From positions 6,286,501 to 6,350,500 of the forward strand of contig NC_056550.1 of assembly GCF_910596095.1 (NCBI RefSeq): a DNA stretch of 64,000 nt. Reading direction: 5' to 3'. The stretch comes from Thunnus maccoyii (Eukaryota; Chordata; Actinopteri; Scombriformes; Scombridae). Below, one piece after another: positions 1 through 13,000 of this stretch. A model generated the notes under the pieces. The model saw nothing but the letters and a program-made list of their open reading frames with translations, ran no database searches and was not told where the DNA came from. A program made the position numbers and the translations under genes. The stretch's first letter is position 1, and each line of letters begins with the position of its first letter.

Positions 1-14
1 AGTCACATCTACAT

Positions 15-61
<47 letters not shown>

Positions 62-1942
62 TCCTTAGATACATTCATCTTTTTTAATAACATATCCCGC
101 TCAAGATATTTTAATTCACTTGAAACTGGAAAACATATAAAATTACATAAATGTCACATTTGATTAACTAATTAAGATTTTACACTGCACTGGTCCAGCT
201 GCATTCTGCAGTCATCAGCTGACGATGGTCACACACACACACAAGGCCTCTTGAGTGAACATAAAGCATTATTCCACCATCAGGGGTGTGAAAAACATGA
301 AATAGACATTATTGCTGTGGATGACTTGAAACACCACCTCCAGTTGTGGTCTTTCCGATCCCGATCACGATGTGTTTTGTGTGCTTTTACACCTTGCATT
401 AACATGAGTCGTCCCTTATCCAGATAGTATAGGTTTACATTTAGTGTTTGTATTGCAGTAAATATGTTTGTATCACCTCTGAACCCTGAAAAGTTCTTGG
501 AGTCTTGAAGAATGTTGCACAGCACTTCATACTGCATCATTCCAGTCCCATTGATAATGGTTGTAAAAGCTGTAACAGAAGCCCTTTACAACTTAACTAC
601 ACAAAAGACCAGTGAAAAGTCATCACATAACACATAAAGTAATCCATTTATCAAGTCAATCTACAAGTGTATTTCCATATTGCCATATTAAGTTGTCATG
701 TCACAAAACATTAGGCTTTGGTCTCTGATGCTTTTCCTCCTGATTATTCAAACCACCTGTGACATTAGATGTCAGCTTGATAACTGTATTATTATAATAA
801 CTATAATTTCCTTAGACGTGCAGACAGATTTCTACAGCTTAAATAGTATTCTAGAATATCTACTGTTTTAGTTGATGACTGTCCTGTTCTCTAATGATAA
901 AACATAAACAGATACAATAAGAGAAAAAGAAAGCCCACAAGTCCTGGTTCATTGTTCCTCTTCTGTCTGTGTGCAAGTGAATCTTATCTCAATTTTGCAC
1001 CAAGGTCTTGCAGATTTATGCGTGAACAATGACTACTTGTTACATGTATCATTTTTGTAACAACACGTAGGACCTTGGTGCACAGATGCAAGTCATTGAC
1101 TTGAAAGGGAAAAAAATAATAATAATGAGGGAACAAGAACTTTTATGGCAAGCAGAAGTTTTCAGTGGATTTGTTATGTCATAACTGGCCTTCATAGGGA
1201 CATAAAAAACACATAAAGAATGATGTGATATGTCATCGCTTGAGGTTTAAGTATGTACCTATAACATCCTATACTGACTATATGTATGTATGTAACCCTT
1301 CTGTCATCTGGTTTCAACAATTTAATCACCATTATTACTATTTTTTTGGGAGGAAGGGAGAGGGGGGGGGGGACTGGCAGGTGGCTCCTTTGGGCTGGGC
1401 CGGGCCTAGAAGAAACAACCGGAAGAGTGTGTAGGTACTGTGCATCTAGAGTACAGCAGGTGTACAGCCACTACTATGAAGCATACACACAGCTTTATGT
1501 GGAGCAGTGTACTCGCTGCCACTTGTTACAATGACCTTGCCAAGTTTTTCTTATGCAACCTTTCACAAATGAGACAATTTTACTTTTGGTTGCACTTAAC
1601 TAATAGTGCTTATTAGTCATGGTAACTAGTTCCCTATAACTGAAACGGTTGCTAATGGTTGTCTTAATTTAAACAGGAACGACAGGAAGACAGTAAATAA
1701 TGTACTCTTAGGCAACGTGGACAAATCTATACCAAAATAATCATCATTGCATTATCCTCATATTAATATGTGACAACATTTAAACATTTTACTGTTTTAT
1801 AAGAACAGTGTTCTATAGTTTAAGTATATATAGTATATCCTCCTTTGTATATGTAAGATTTAACTCCTGCTTCGTGAGATTTCTTAACTATGAACAAATG
1901 AATCACTGCACAACCCACCCATCCACCCACACACAAACATGC

Positions 1943-1983
<41 letters not shown>

Positions 1984-2235
1984 ACAAACACAGCCCTAGA
2001 ATTTATTAATGATCAACTAACCAACAAACATGTATACTAACAGCAGGAGTGGCAGCGTGACCAGCAAACACACACACACACACTGTATTTTATGGTCCCG
2101 TAAGCTTCTGGGAAAGACACACAGAATGTGTGTGTGTGCTTGCTTTGGTGCCACGTGAGTTGTTGGTTAAGTAGGTCAGTCAGTAAGTCAGGAGTGGCAG
2201 GGAAGGAGTGCACAAACACAGGCTAACTCCATTAC
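1..2235. other. Gene-poor AT-rich stretch at the left edge
   Basis: I see no supported gene here. There is an (AC)n tract at 18-60, a G run at 1362-1372 and a (CA)n tract at 1948-1979. A plus-strand open stretch at about 1,400-1,534 reads like protein at its end (two Cys-x-x-Cys pairs and several Tyr) but has no convincing splice frame; it is treated as a finding, not a gene. The 86-codon open frame at 280-540 on the minus strand shows no family motif. Confidence 0.6.
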
Positions 2236-2355
2236 CTCATACAGTGGATTAGTGTCAACAGGACCATCCATCTGTCTAGAGCCGTCCTGGTTCAAGTGAC
2301 CGTAAGGAGAGCAGCAGGGACTCGTGTTCCGGTCCTCCTCTCTTCCTCCATAAAA
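2236..2355 (-). CDS. Orphan candidate coding exon, gene unknown
   Basis: On the minus strand a 120-nt open segment is bounded by a TTGTTGTAG acceptor (exon begins at 2355) and a TATGAG|GTAATG donor (exon ends at 2236). One frame is open and gives exactly 40 codons, phase 0 at both ends. The peptide starts FYGGREEDRN, has a Cys-Cys pair and ends DTNPLYE, a tail resembling a tyrosine-containing cytoplasmic sorting or signalling motif. The other frame I checked has a stop. I do not recognise the family. No partner exon was found in the first 13 kb, so it could belong to a gene running off the left edge, or be chance. It was not among ATG-initiated ORFs because it has no start codon of its own at the exon head. 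Confidence 0.4.
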
Positions 2356-5300
2356 CTACAACAACACACATACCTGTAAGATATGCACACAAAAATCCAA
2401 ATGTCTACCTACACATATGAGAATGCACACACACATACACACACATAATGTGTGGTCTACAGCACACTGAGTCAGAACAGTAAAGTAACACCTGTAGCCC
2501 TCAATGCTGAATTAGTACGAACAGCCAGTGAACAAAAGGAGCACTTCCTCTTTCTTGTATTGAGTGTCAAAGGACGAACTGAACTGAGAGACAACAACAA
2601 AAGACAAGGAGGGGGGCTCCCGGGTGCAATAACCTTATAAACTAACCCTTCAGATGCAGGTCACTGCTGACAAACACCTACAGTAAACAGGAAGTGTCTA
2701 ATTGCAACTTCTCTAGTTGAGCCAGTAAAAATATAAAAGTTTTCATATCAGTCAGCAATGAGGAAGATCTGTGGTTTACTGTTTTCTTTACTTGGAGATT
2801 GTTACGCTAAAGGAAACTGCCCATGAGAATATGCTACCACTGCTCATACTGAGAGACTATTTATTTGATCATTTACACTTGCTATAAGTGTTTTTTTTTG
2901 GGCACTTGGGGGCAGCAGAAACAAGTCACAGTGGCATATCATCAGCTTTTAAGTTAATGTGACTAGCAAATTGCATATTTACACATCCAGCATATATGGA
3001 ACAATATTAGCATTCATTTGGAATTGTGTTTCTGGCCGGCTGAAAAATGGACGTCCAATATTCACTCTCCTTTTAGCTCTATTTTTGGTCTCCACCTCCT
3101 GAGGGAAATATCTGGCTCTTTAGCCGCTAAATTGTCCTTTACGTTCACCAACTAGTCACTAACTTTGCCTGTCTGCTGTGACAGTAGGTTTATTAAAGCT
3201 GCTTGCTGAGTCTGAATGAGAGCCATGAGAGTGAACCACAATAGTAAAGCTGCGGCGGTAAAACCAAAACATTGAGCTAAAAGACGCTATAAAACTCAGT
3301 AGAGCAAAGGAAAAGAACTGCAGTTGGGTGATAATTGTTGGTTAGTCACTTCAAGTCAAGTAGTGGTCCATTGTTAACATAAAAATATTGATTATAGCTC
3401 CTTTAAAAGCATGCTTGGAAGACTAAAGTACTAGTAAATGTGGCTGAGAGTGCCCAAATAAATAATGAGACAATTTAGAGTTTTGTGAATTTCATTGATT
3501 TGTTTTCAAAGAACCAAACATTCTTCCAAATTCTCTCTCAAGTCACCTCTTTTATGAAACTGTAACAACAACATTCTCTCAGTCACATTCATCTTTCTCA
3601 AATTTCAGGTAATGTGAGAACATTAAACTTGAACTTTTTTTTAAATTCTGTTCTTACATCGTTTATTTTGATGGTACCATTTTACAGTGAGGCATCCTTT
3701 ATAACGAGTTTGTAAGTGAATGGTTAATACATCCCTGATTAATGGTTATAAAATAGTTTACTAAGGCTTTATAGATCATAAATCATTGATAAGAACAACT
3801 TTTGAATTACCAGGTTGTGTGCTTTGAGTGCTGAAGAGGAACTGGACTAAAGTCCTCATTAACCATTTATTAATGGGTTATTTATAACTGCATTATCACC
3901 GAATAGTAAGTATAAAAATTGGCCCATTTTCACAATCCAGTAACCCAAAATTAGTTTTTACTAACCTCTTATAAGTGATAAAGTACAGTAAATTATTAGT
4001 TAATTAGTAAATTGTGTATTAATCATTAATAAAGCCAATAATCAAAACTAATAAACATCTTAAAAAGGGTACTTTTTTAGAAAGGGTATTTCAAGTGGTA
4101 TGATGTTATGTTGTCTGCCAAAGTCTGGAGCATTGCCCAGAGTCAGCCGGTGAATTCTTTCAACATCCTTAATAGTGAATACATTGTCTTGAGATCTTGA
4201 TGATAAAACACACTCCAACAACTACATAACTTGCACCAAAGACTGAAGAAGGGTTCAGGTTTCAAATGAGCAGATGTTTATGCAATGTTGCATGTAGCAG
4301 AGCTGGCTCTCAGTGGTTTTCAGGAAAAGCTGGAGCTTGCTCAAGTGCTCACTGACAATAAAAAGTCACCAGATAAGATAAAGAAGTAGGAGAAATCAAG
4401 TCACAGCAGTTCATAAAAAAAAACTGCACATAAAAGTCACACAGCCTTGAGATAGATAGACGGAAGTAAAGAGGCAGAAGTGGCCTATAAGTGTAGTGAC
4501 AGCAGAGGAGTCCGTTTACAGTAAAGGGCCTCCCTGCTCCTCCCCGCCACTCAATCCTTCCCCTTCTAATCCAAACACCTGGAGGGGGAGGGAGGAGGGT
4601 GAACAGCAGGCCCCATGTGAGTGGTTGCTCACATGCAGCCGGAATGCAACGTGTTACAGTAACACCTTTACTGGGGCCAAGGCGGGCGGTTACGTAAAGC
4701 AGCCCCACATCAACAGATACACACACACACACACGCAAACACACCGTGCCAAGGGCAGGGGATGGGGCGGTGGGTTTAGCAGGTGGGTATGGGAGAAAAC
4801 TGGACGGAGGGGGGATTTACAGTACCAGCTGTTGTTTGTGTTTGTTGTGTATAATTGTGCCAGCATAAGCTCCATCATTGTTAACACACTGAGTTGGCTA
4901 TCAATGCAATATTATGTGTGAGTGGTTAACATTCAACAGGTTTATTGGAAGTGTGATACAAGCAGAGGAGGTGAAAAATCTCAAAGTGTGAAAAGACGGA
5001 CTGAGAATTTAGGCGTACTTTTTGAAAATGACTGGAGTTTTTTGTCAGGGTTTCATGTTGTAGTCCGAGGTTGAAGCGCTTGTGTCTTGCTATGATTGAC
5101 ATGTCTGGAGTTACAGAGCTCAGGGAGACAGAGAAACAGCAAAGAGACTAGACCAGAGATAAACACACACTCACACACACACACACACTGCCTGCATTTC
5201 CAGAAGGCTTCTGCAAGTGAGAAAGATGGGTTAAGCTGGGATTTCACTCAAGAGAATATGGGTCACTGAACCTGGTACACCAGGTTTTTCTCTCTCATAA

Positions 5301-6634
5301 TACTGGCGATGATAACAGTACAGCCGTGTTAGTTCAAACACTCCACTGCAGAGTGACCTTCAGTCTCAGCCGTGAGCAAATACATAACAGAATAGCTAAA
5401 CCAGAGAAGTCTTTGTTATAGTCTTTGAGGCCGTTGTGAGCATACAGAGGGAGTGTGTTTTGCTGTGGGAAAGTAGTTACTAATGTGAGTTAGGTGAGAC
5501 GCTTCCAAATTTGATTTGACCTCCAGTCCCGTCCTCTCTCACCCACTTTTCCAAGAAGCCCTCCCTCTTCCAAAAAACCCCACTGGGATTCGTGGCTAAT
5601 GTTTTTCAGCTCTTAAGCAACTCCTGCACAGACAGCTCCTTATTAATAGCAGCTACAGCGTGAGCAGTTGGGACATGTTTACATTTAGCTGGAGCAAGGC
5701 ATGCAGAAAATACGAATGGCTTGAGTTGCAACAGAGGCAGCAACATAACAAATTAGACTTCATTTGAACAGAACGGTACAACAACTAAAAACCGTGTGAA
5801 AAAAAAAAGACTGTGTTGTGAAATTAGTTATGTGAAATGCTAAAGTGGATAAAAACAGGTCCTCTCTTGCTTGTTCAGCTTGAGAAAGAAGAAAGAAGAG
5901 AAACTAGGTTATCAACAAGTACTTAAATAGGGGAATAATAATGGTTGCCATTGTCCACAAAGCAACAGGCAGAGCTGGGAATATGGGTGGGTTCTCGGTA
6001 AAACGGAAAAAAAAGCAAGGCTCAAGGAAAGAGTGGAAGAGAGAGAGAGAGGAAGGGGGAAGGACAGCACGTGAAGGCAGGGAGTGTGTTGTCTACGAGC
6101 CATGTGCTTGGGCCAGGCATGTGAATGACTGCAGCTGTTCACGTCACTGTATGACTCACTCTGGAGGAGCAGAGCTCACCACACACATTCATTCACATAC
6201 ACACACACACACAAATCCATCCATAATGGTAATGCGTGCAAGTACGCTCGCCGTCTAAAAATAGACGAGCATGCTAGAAACATACAATACCCATAACACA
6301 CACTTGCATAAACACTGACACAATATCACAAACAAACACTTTAAATACAGAAGCCAGGAAAGTACCTCTCCGCCAAGCAAATGAGGAAATGATGGGAGGA
6401 AGCATGATGACGTCTTTAATGATTGGCTAAAATTATACAGTATGAGACAAATCAAACAGGTCGCAACAGAGGATCATGAGCTGAAAACTGGCACGCTTCA
6501 AGACATCGACTCCTCTAACTGTTCATTTAAATGTCAAATTTTAAAATTTTCTCAGTGACTCCAGGTTCTTTTTTTTGCCCTTATGTCATAACACTGATTC
6601 AACACATGAATGAAAAAATCAAACAACTTCCATT

Positions 6635-6933
6635 AGAGCTGCAACAATTAGGCGATTAATCTAATGTCAGTGGCAACACTGGACCAGATCTCTGCTCGAC
6701 ATTGTCCTGGTGGAGCGGTCCGTGGCTGGAATGCAAGGGACCAGCCCTAAGACTATTTTCTGGCTTATTTAGTCTTCTATGATAGTAAAATGAATATCTC
6801 CGGGTTGTGCACTGTTGGTCGGGAAAAAACAAGACATTTTTCACCATGTCCTGACATTTTAAAGACCAAACAACTGATTGGTTAATCGAGAAAATAATCA
6901 ACAGATTCATCAATGATGAAAATAATCATTGAC
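6635..6933 (+). mobile_element. hAT-type non-autonomous element (MITE), copy 1
   Basis: Starts with AGAGCTGCAACAATTA and ends in an AATAATCATT segment. The interior has the GAATATCT...CTGTTGGTCGG and TTTTCACCAT...CTGACATTTTA blocks shared with three other copies in this window (50.6, 53.6 and 60.6 kb). The family has complementary ends (AGCTGCAAC at the left, GTTGCAGCC at the right in the copy at 50.8 kb), as expected of terminal inverted repeats of hAT-like MITEs common in fish. It has no coding capacity. Confidence 0.6.
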
Positions 6934-7471
6934 TTCCATTTGATCAAAGAGAAATAAGAAAAATAGGTCAATACGGGGTTTACCTAAGAGCAACAACATG
7001 CAGTGAGTAGTCTGCAGATAAAAGATTGTCATAAACGTGTAAAAAGAGAAGCAGCAGCACCGCACTGTAGTGATAAATCATGTGATTAACATCTACAAAC
7101 CCTGTACGTGAGCCACGTGTGTGACTGTGACTTTATAGCAGCACTTGTCTTGGCAAGGAAAAGGTTAACAATCCTGATCAACATCCCACATTCATTTCAG
7201 AGGTGAGGGTGGTAAGCCATGAATAACTCATGTGGGCGGCAAAACATCTGTACACGAGTTTGAACGTGCATGCAAACGCATAAATGTCTGCATTGAAGTG
7301 AGGAGTCACATTCAGCCCTTCATGCATATGCATGAGTGTGTGCACATATGGCACAACCAATCTGCACCCTGCCAAGAATATCTAAGGGTGCATGAGTGCA
7401 AACAGGCACGACTGTCACTCATATCGATTCAGTGTTTGTATACAGTCTGTGTGAATTTCTTTCTGTGTGTG

Positions 7472-7473
<2 letters not shown>

Positions 7474-7502
<29 letters not shown>
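7474..7502. repeat. (TG)n microsatellite
   Basis: A nearly pure TG array of about 29 bp immediately left of a GGGGACC-containing segment and the telomere-like tract. Together these make a composite unit of a type seen often in fish genomes. Confidence 0.9.
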
Positions 7503-7509
<7 letters not shown>

Positions 7510-7631
7510 TTTTTGTTAACTCTTGGGGACCGTTTCTGGTTTAAACACCGACTTTGTGGGGACCAGTGGTCCTCATGGGGACCAAAGCCTGGTCCTAATG
7601 TGGCAAAATGTCATTTTTGTGGTTGGTTAAA

Positions 7632-7685
7632 GTTAGGGTTAGGGATAGGGCTAGGGTTAGGGTTAAGGTTAGGGTTAGAGTTAGG
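7632..7685 (+). repeat. Telomere-like TTAGGG-derived tract
   Basis: About nine imperfect units related to TTAGGG (GTTAGG, GATAGG, GCTAGG, GTTAAGG variants) lie between a GTCCTCATGGGGACC segment and a long TG array. Degeneracy and context favour a dispersed minisatellite-bearing repeat over a relic of a chromosome end. Confidence 0.7.
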
Positions 7686-7693
7686 CAAAATGA

Positions 7694-7694
<1 letters not shown>

Positions 7695-7776
<82 letters not shown>
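7695..7776. repeat. Long (TG)41 microsatellite
   Basis: An uninterrupted TG array of 82 bp. It creates long open frames on both strands reading Cys-Val or Thr-His repeats, which are artefacts. It is likely to be highly length-polymorphic. Confidence 0.95.
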
Positions 7777-7777
<1 letters not shown>

Positions 7778-8030
7778 ATGGGGTCAGTTCGTGGACTATT
7801 CTCAACACTCCCTGTTTCCTCTTCTGAGAATGGGGAACAAGGTTGTGTTTATCAACAGAGTCCAGAGCCAGCACATACAAACAGGGCTTCAACATGGTTT
7901 TGTTACAGCTTTTGCAGCAGCTGGCACATGATGTTGAAAACATAAGCAGTAACTTGGCGACATACAAGCTGCCGACACATATCTCCTCTCCTCTGGCTCT
8001 GACCTGTAAAAGCAGCTTTCTCCTCCACAC

Positions 8031-8074
8031 GGGGGGGGGGGGGGGGAGAGCCGGCCAGGTGAGACGGGGGGGGG
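8031..8074. repeat. G-run cluster
   Basis: Sixteen consecutive G at 8031-8046 and nine at 8066-8074, separated by about 20 bp. This could form a G-quadruplex and is prone to sequencing and length error. Confidence 0.85.
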
Positions 8075-9254
8075 CAGCTGTCAGTCGTCAAGTTCAGTTT
8101 GAGCGGAGATCATAGCAGAGAGTGTTGCCTAACATTTTTCATGACCTCCACACCCTCACATGTGCCTGCAATCAGTGTGATTACGAAATAGCCAAATAAC
8201 AAAACAAGAGAGATGTTTACAAAAGGTAAGGACAATTCTGTTGCATTCACATGCTGAACTTCAGCGTGAGAATCACAAACCCTAATGGGAAAGTGAGTAA
8301 CACTGCAGGTAAAGCAGAAACAAATGAAGGGCAAACTCACACAGCTTTGTCTTCCTATATAAACATACACTACACTTCTTACTCAATACACAGGAACTGA
8401 TGTCATCACGCCTTGTGCAAACAATGTAGAAGCCTGACACTTAGACATTACAGCTGCGTGTAAAATCTAAAGGGAACATACTGAGCTGTTATGTTTAGAC
8501 TAGGCAAAGTAATTCCAACATATTATGACTATATGAAGATCTAAATATTACATATATGAGGAAATGAAGTGTTCAAATTGTGCAGAAATTACTTGAGTTA
8601 TACACAAAGGATGCAAGACAGTAGTGTGAACTGAAATGTCTCTAACTTCCTCAAACACTCTTGGGTCAACAGAGGTGAAGATCATCGATTTTATTGACAG
8701 CTAAACTCCATGGCTCATCAATCCTCATTAGAGACCCGCTATACCGATTTCCTGGACAAATCCAGATAAGACCTTGAATGTCTCTTCTGACCCGCAGAGC
8801 ACTGCTCCGAAGGCAGATAAATACCATTTTGGATCTCTCACGGTAAAGGGCAGCATTGATACAGTGTGTACGTCCGCGGCTACATGCAGCTCACACACAC
8901 ACAGCCAAGCTCACAGCCGCATATCACAGGCATACATAATACATGAGAAAGTATGAGATGAGGGGCAGTGTCCTGTTTCTCCTCCAGAACTGCTGACCTG
9001 TGCATGCCTCCCTCCCCACATACACACACACACACACACAGAGTGAGGCAAGACCTCATCTACTGAATCCAAACCCCTATCCCTCTGCTGAGTGTGCATC
9101 TGCTGCAGCCAAGTGCACTGAGTGGGTAGATAGGGCAGCAGAGCGCAGACTCTTTTCAGGCCTGTCCTGACAGAAATCCTCCAATGCACCTATGAGGAGC
9201 AGCTGCTGCACTCGCTCCATTAAGATACTATTATTTTTTGCTATTCATATTCAG

Positions 9255-9390
9255 GAAGGCTTTTTTTTATTATTTTCTTTATGTTGTGTGTTCTATGTTA
9301 TTAATACTGTAGCGCTTTGAGTTTCACTATGAATGAAAAGTGCTGTACAAATTAAATGTATTATTATTTATTATTATTATTATTAAATCA
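9255..9390 (+). mobile_element. Retroelement 3' tail (LINE/SINE type)
   Basis: The segment CGCTTTGAGTTTCACTATGA, then AAAAGTGCTGTACAAATTAA, followed by a (TTA)n tail, matches the usual layout of fish retroposon 3' ends: a conserved 'AAGTGCTxTAxAAAT' block plus a short tandem tail. Only the 3' end is recognisable. Confidence 0.5.
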
Positions 9391-9690
9391 CCTCCATTTA
9401 AAGCCAACTTCACATCCAGTTAGATGGAGCGGAGAGATGGAGCAGGTGACACCCTGCAGGTGATGTAACAAACACCTGAAGTCGTTGTACGACACATCAA
9501 AAACATCTACACACAAAATACCTCCGTGGTGTTTACATTTGCTACAGCATTTTACTGCCAAATGTATCAAGGAAATAAAGTGTGTTCAGACCCACAGTAG
9601 TTATTGCTGCCAAGATGCTACTGCACCCACTTGGCGTCTGGATGTAAACACAGCTTTCTAGTAAATTAGCTTTAATGAGCATATAGCTCT

Positions 9691-9708
9691 CTGGCGCCAT
9701 CTAGTGGC
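9691..9708 (-). promoter_or_regulatory. CTCF-like motif
   Basis: The minus strand reads GCCACTAGATGGCGCCAG, close to the vertebrate CTCF core consensus (CCASYAGRKGGCRS). It lies in unique-looking sequence with no gene nearby. Motif match only; occupancy is unknown. Confidence 0.35.
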
Positions 9709-9996
9709 GGCATTTCATCGACTTCTCCTGTGTAGGATTTGTTAACTGAAGCTAAACTGGTCATTGTTCATTTCGTTTAATTTCGTTTTACCTTTGAGGG
9801 GCTCGTGGATGTCATTAACTCATTTCTGGTCAGAATAACTAACAGGACGCTGTAGCAACACTTGTTCTATGAGAGAAATTCAATATACTTTAAAAATATT
9901 GGCTTTGTTGCCTTTTTTAGGTGTTTGAAACCGTAGAAGAAAAAGAATCACAGCTGTGTGTTGATTGTACCGCGCACGAGCGTCTACGGGGATCAG

Positions 9997-10010
9997 TGAC
10001 GTCATGCAAA
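9997..10010 (+). promoter_or_regulatory. CRE palindrome fused to an octamer-like site
   Basis: A full TGACGTCA is followed directly by TGCAAA, giving overlapping CREB/ATF and POU (ATGCAAA) motifs. It lies in a slightly CpG-richer patch (about 9,960-10,010). No gene start was recognised next to it. Confidence 0.3.
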
Positions 10011-13000
10011 GGGGAAAAATAAGACAAAACGTAAAAATTTTAATTTAAAAACAAAACAAAACAACTTATTAGTCAGGTTGATGCATTTCCTGGTGGACGT
10101 GTTTGGTAAGTATGACGGGAAAATTACTGGAAACGTTAACAAGTATTACTGGGAAGTTTAAGCCTGTTAAATAAATAACAGCAGACAAATAAAATGTGTA
10201 ATTCACTCGCAATATAGACTCAACCCTCAGGAAAAAGATTTTGTGTGTCTTTAAGAGAACCTGTTATTCAGCTTAAAAATGTAGCATTGCTGAAGCCATT
10301 TGGAAATAATTCAGACAATTTTTCTGATAAAACTGATGGTAATTTGATTGTATTTTCAACGTGTGATACATTATAGAAACACAAAATTATTTATTTAACC
10401 TTTTCATATTATTTGCAGATTTTTTTATTCACAAGTAAAAATTTTCTGCACTGAAATGAGGTTGATTTTAATCAGTTAGACATCAAATTTCAAATAAAGG
10501 CTATGAGATCCACTGAAAACAAAAAGCTGAAGGTAGTCATTGAAAGGTTTGGAAAACCACTCTCACCCACAGAGAGGGCCTACATGTTTTAACAGCATTT
10601 AACATTCTGCATTTAACAACCTCTACCAGGCTGAACTAAAAAGCTATTTAATGTTGTCTGATTAAATTGTTTAATGATTTGTTAAAATGCTGGCCAAACT
10701 TGATAGAGGTCACATTAAGTATAGACATTCAGTCTCTCTAAAATCATTGTTTATGTTGGAATAAAGCATCAAAAGTATTACTGTTTTCAGTACAACTAAA
10801 TTTTACCTCAGGCATCATCATATAGCATTTACTTGACGTCAATTTATAAAACAGGAAACTGACCAGTAAATGGCCCCTTTTTTCTTCTTTTATCCACGGT
10901 CACTCTCTGTGCTTACCAGTCCCTTTCCCACCACACCACCCACATCCTGGGTCTGTAAAGAGAGGCTGTATAATGAAAGATTGAAAGGAAGAAGTGAAAT
11001 TTACTGAGTACAACATTGTAGACACTTGCAAAGCAACTTGCCTGCAACTCCTCAACAAATGCAACCCCAAGCAGAAGCACAGCTTCTAGTTTGTGTACAT
11101 TAAGACTTTTAAAAGTTCTTTCTTATCTCAAGCAAACCCAATAGTGCTTGGAAACCAACAAAAGGAAAACATCTCAAGCAAAAACAAATGTGACAGTCAG
11201 TTGATGCATGCAGCATGCAGCTCCACATTAATGGTTCAAAGCTAATGGATTAACCCTGAGATCACAACAATAACAATTTGCTTGTATGTTTTTTAATTCT
11301 TATTATTAGCACAGACCTTTGGTGTAATAGTATAATTAATTTATATTATGTTGTATATGACCCATGGTATATTATGTTAGATATTAAATAAAGAAAAATA
11401 AATCCTTCAGAAAAGAAGATAGCTTTCATTTACTGGAATAGTACAGCAGATAATTAATAAAATTGTTATTAATTTTAAGCTTTGAAAGGTAAGCAATGTT
11501 ATAATAATTTATAAAGGAAACCATTTCCACATAACTTGGCTACATTAGACTTAATAGCAAACACCAGTCAGACAAATAAGACAAAAAGTAAGTCAATACA
11601 CACAGGAAATCCTGGATTTTTAAAAACTGTTTATTTCTTTTTGTTTTACAGCGGTGACATTCTCTTCATTAATCACAAGTGAAAAAAGCTGTTTTTATAA
11701 GCTAAGAAATACTATCTGTTCAGGTCTCAACTGCCAGGATAGGGGATACTGCAGTGTCAGGAGAAATAAGCATTTGGTGTTTCCTGTTTCAGAGCCATAG
11801 ATCTGCAGGGTCAGTGTACATAGAGGAGACGTCTGTTCTTTTTCCTGACAATTATACATACCCTTGAGCAAGGCTCTTGACCCCTAGATGATCCGATCCG
11901 AATGAGAATAAAACTTGTGATTTTACTAAGTGTGTCCAATCACTTGTGTAACTCTTCTACTTTGCTAATATTCCCTCGAGCTTTAACTGCAAGGAAACAT
12001 GATCCTTATCATCTATCTCACCAGAGACCTAACGTTGACGTCAACAGACATCATTGAAATGATTACATCTAAACTCCTCTTTAGGCTTTAGTCCAGCCAT
12101 TTAAGCACCAGTTACATCCAGTCTTCACAAGTCTGAACCAAATTTGTCAAATACAGTTTTTAAAGAAATTAAGTAAAAACAACTTTCAATGTTAACATTT
12201 TAAATATTCATCATAAAATAAGACATCTCTACAATTATAACCACAGATCATACATGTTTCTGAATAGACTTTGTTTTGATTTTTTAAAAATATTCGCCTA
12301 CCAGTCAAGAAACAATACAGTAAAGCCACCTAGTGAGTCGTCACAATGTGTTAATCAAATAAAGGTGCAATCAACAGTGGAACCAGAGTAGAAATAAATA
12401 CAATGATGAAATCTAAACTCTAAAAATCAAATTCACTTTCTTAGTCATACACTAACACTGAAAACACACATTTGTCCCTCATCGTTGTCTCATTTAAATA
12501 CAGTAACCATTTTACACGTGTGCATCCCATCCCGTGCTGTCCATCAAAGTCTCTGCTGCTGTCATGGTTACCCAGGCTCAGGAATGCCATCCTTCCAGTT
12601 GGTGCTGTGGGCCGCGCACGATGAATATCACAGCAACGCTGCAGGTGAAACTCCCAGAGAACACAGTGATCCCTGGCGAGAACGTTCCCACCCACTCGTC
12701 AGATGGCACTGGCGCAGCAACACATGAGCACAGCCGCCTATCTCATCTCCAGTGGCTGACAACCTGCTGCGGGGCCCCAGGAGTTCATTACCGAGTCTTC
12801 GTCCTTCACTCAGCATCTGACCCCCATTCCCTTTTTAACACACAGGTTATTAATGGCGCCCAGCTGCATTGGGAAATGGCCAGTCATTTATCAATGTTCA
12901 TGTATAAATAGGTCACGGATGTTGGCACGAGTTGCTCTCAGGGGGGGGGGATTCTTTGTGAGTCTTCATGCCTACAGAGTTATTGTAAGTGACATCTAGC

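Noticed and set aside
7396..8030. Long open frames on both strands reading Cys-Val or Thr-His repeats
   Set aside because: They are translations of (TG)n/(CA)n arrays and the telomere-like tract; no domain or splice structure.
9070..9224. Minus-strand ATG frame beginning MERVQQLLLIG
   Set aside because: Only about 47 codons, no similarity recognised, no partner exon; probably chance.
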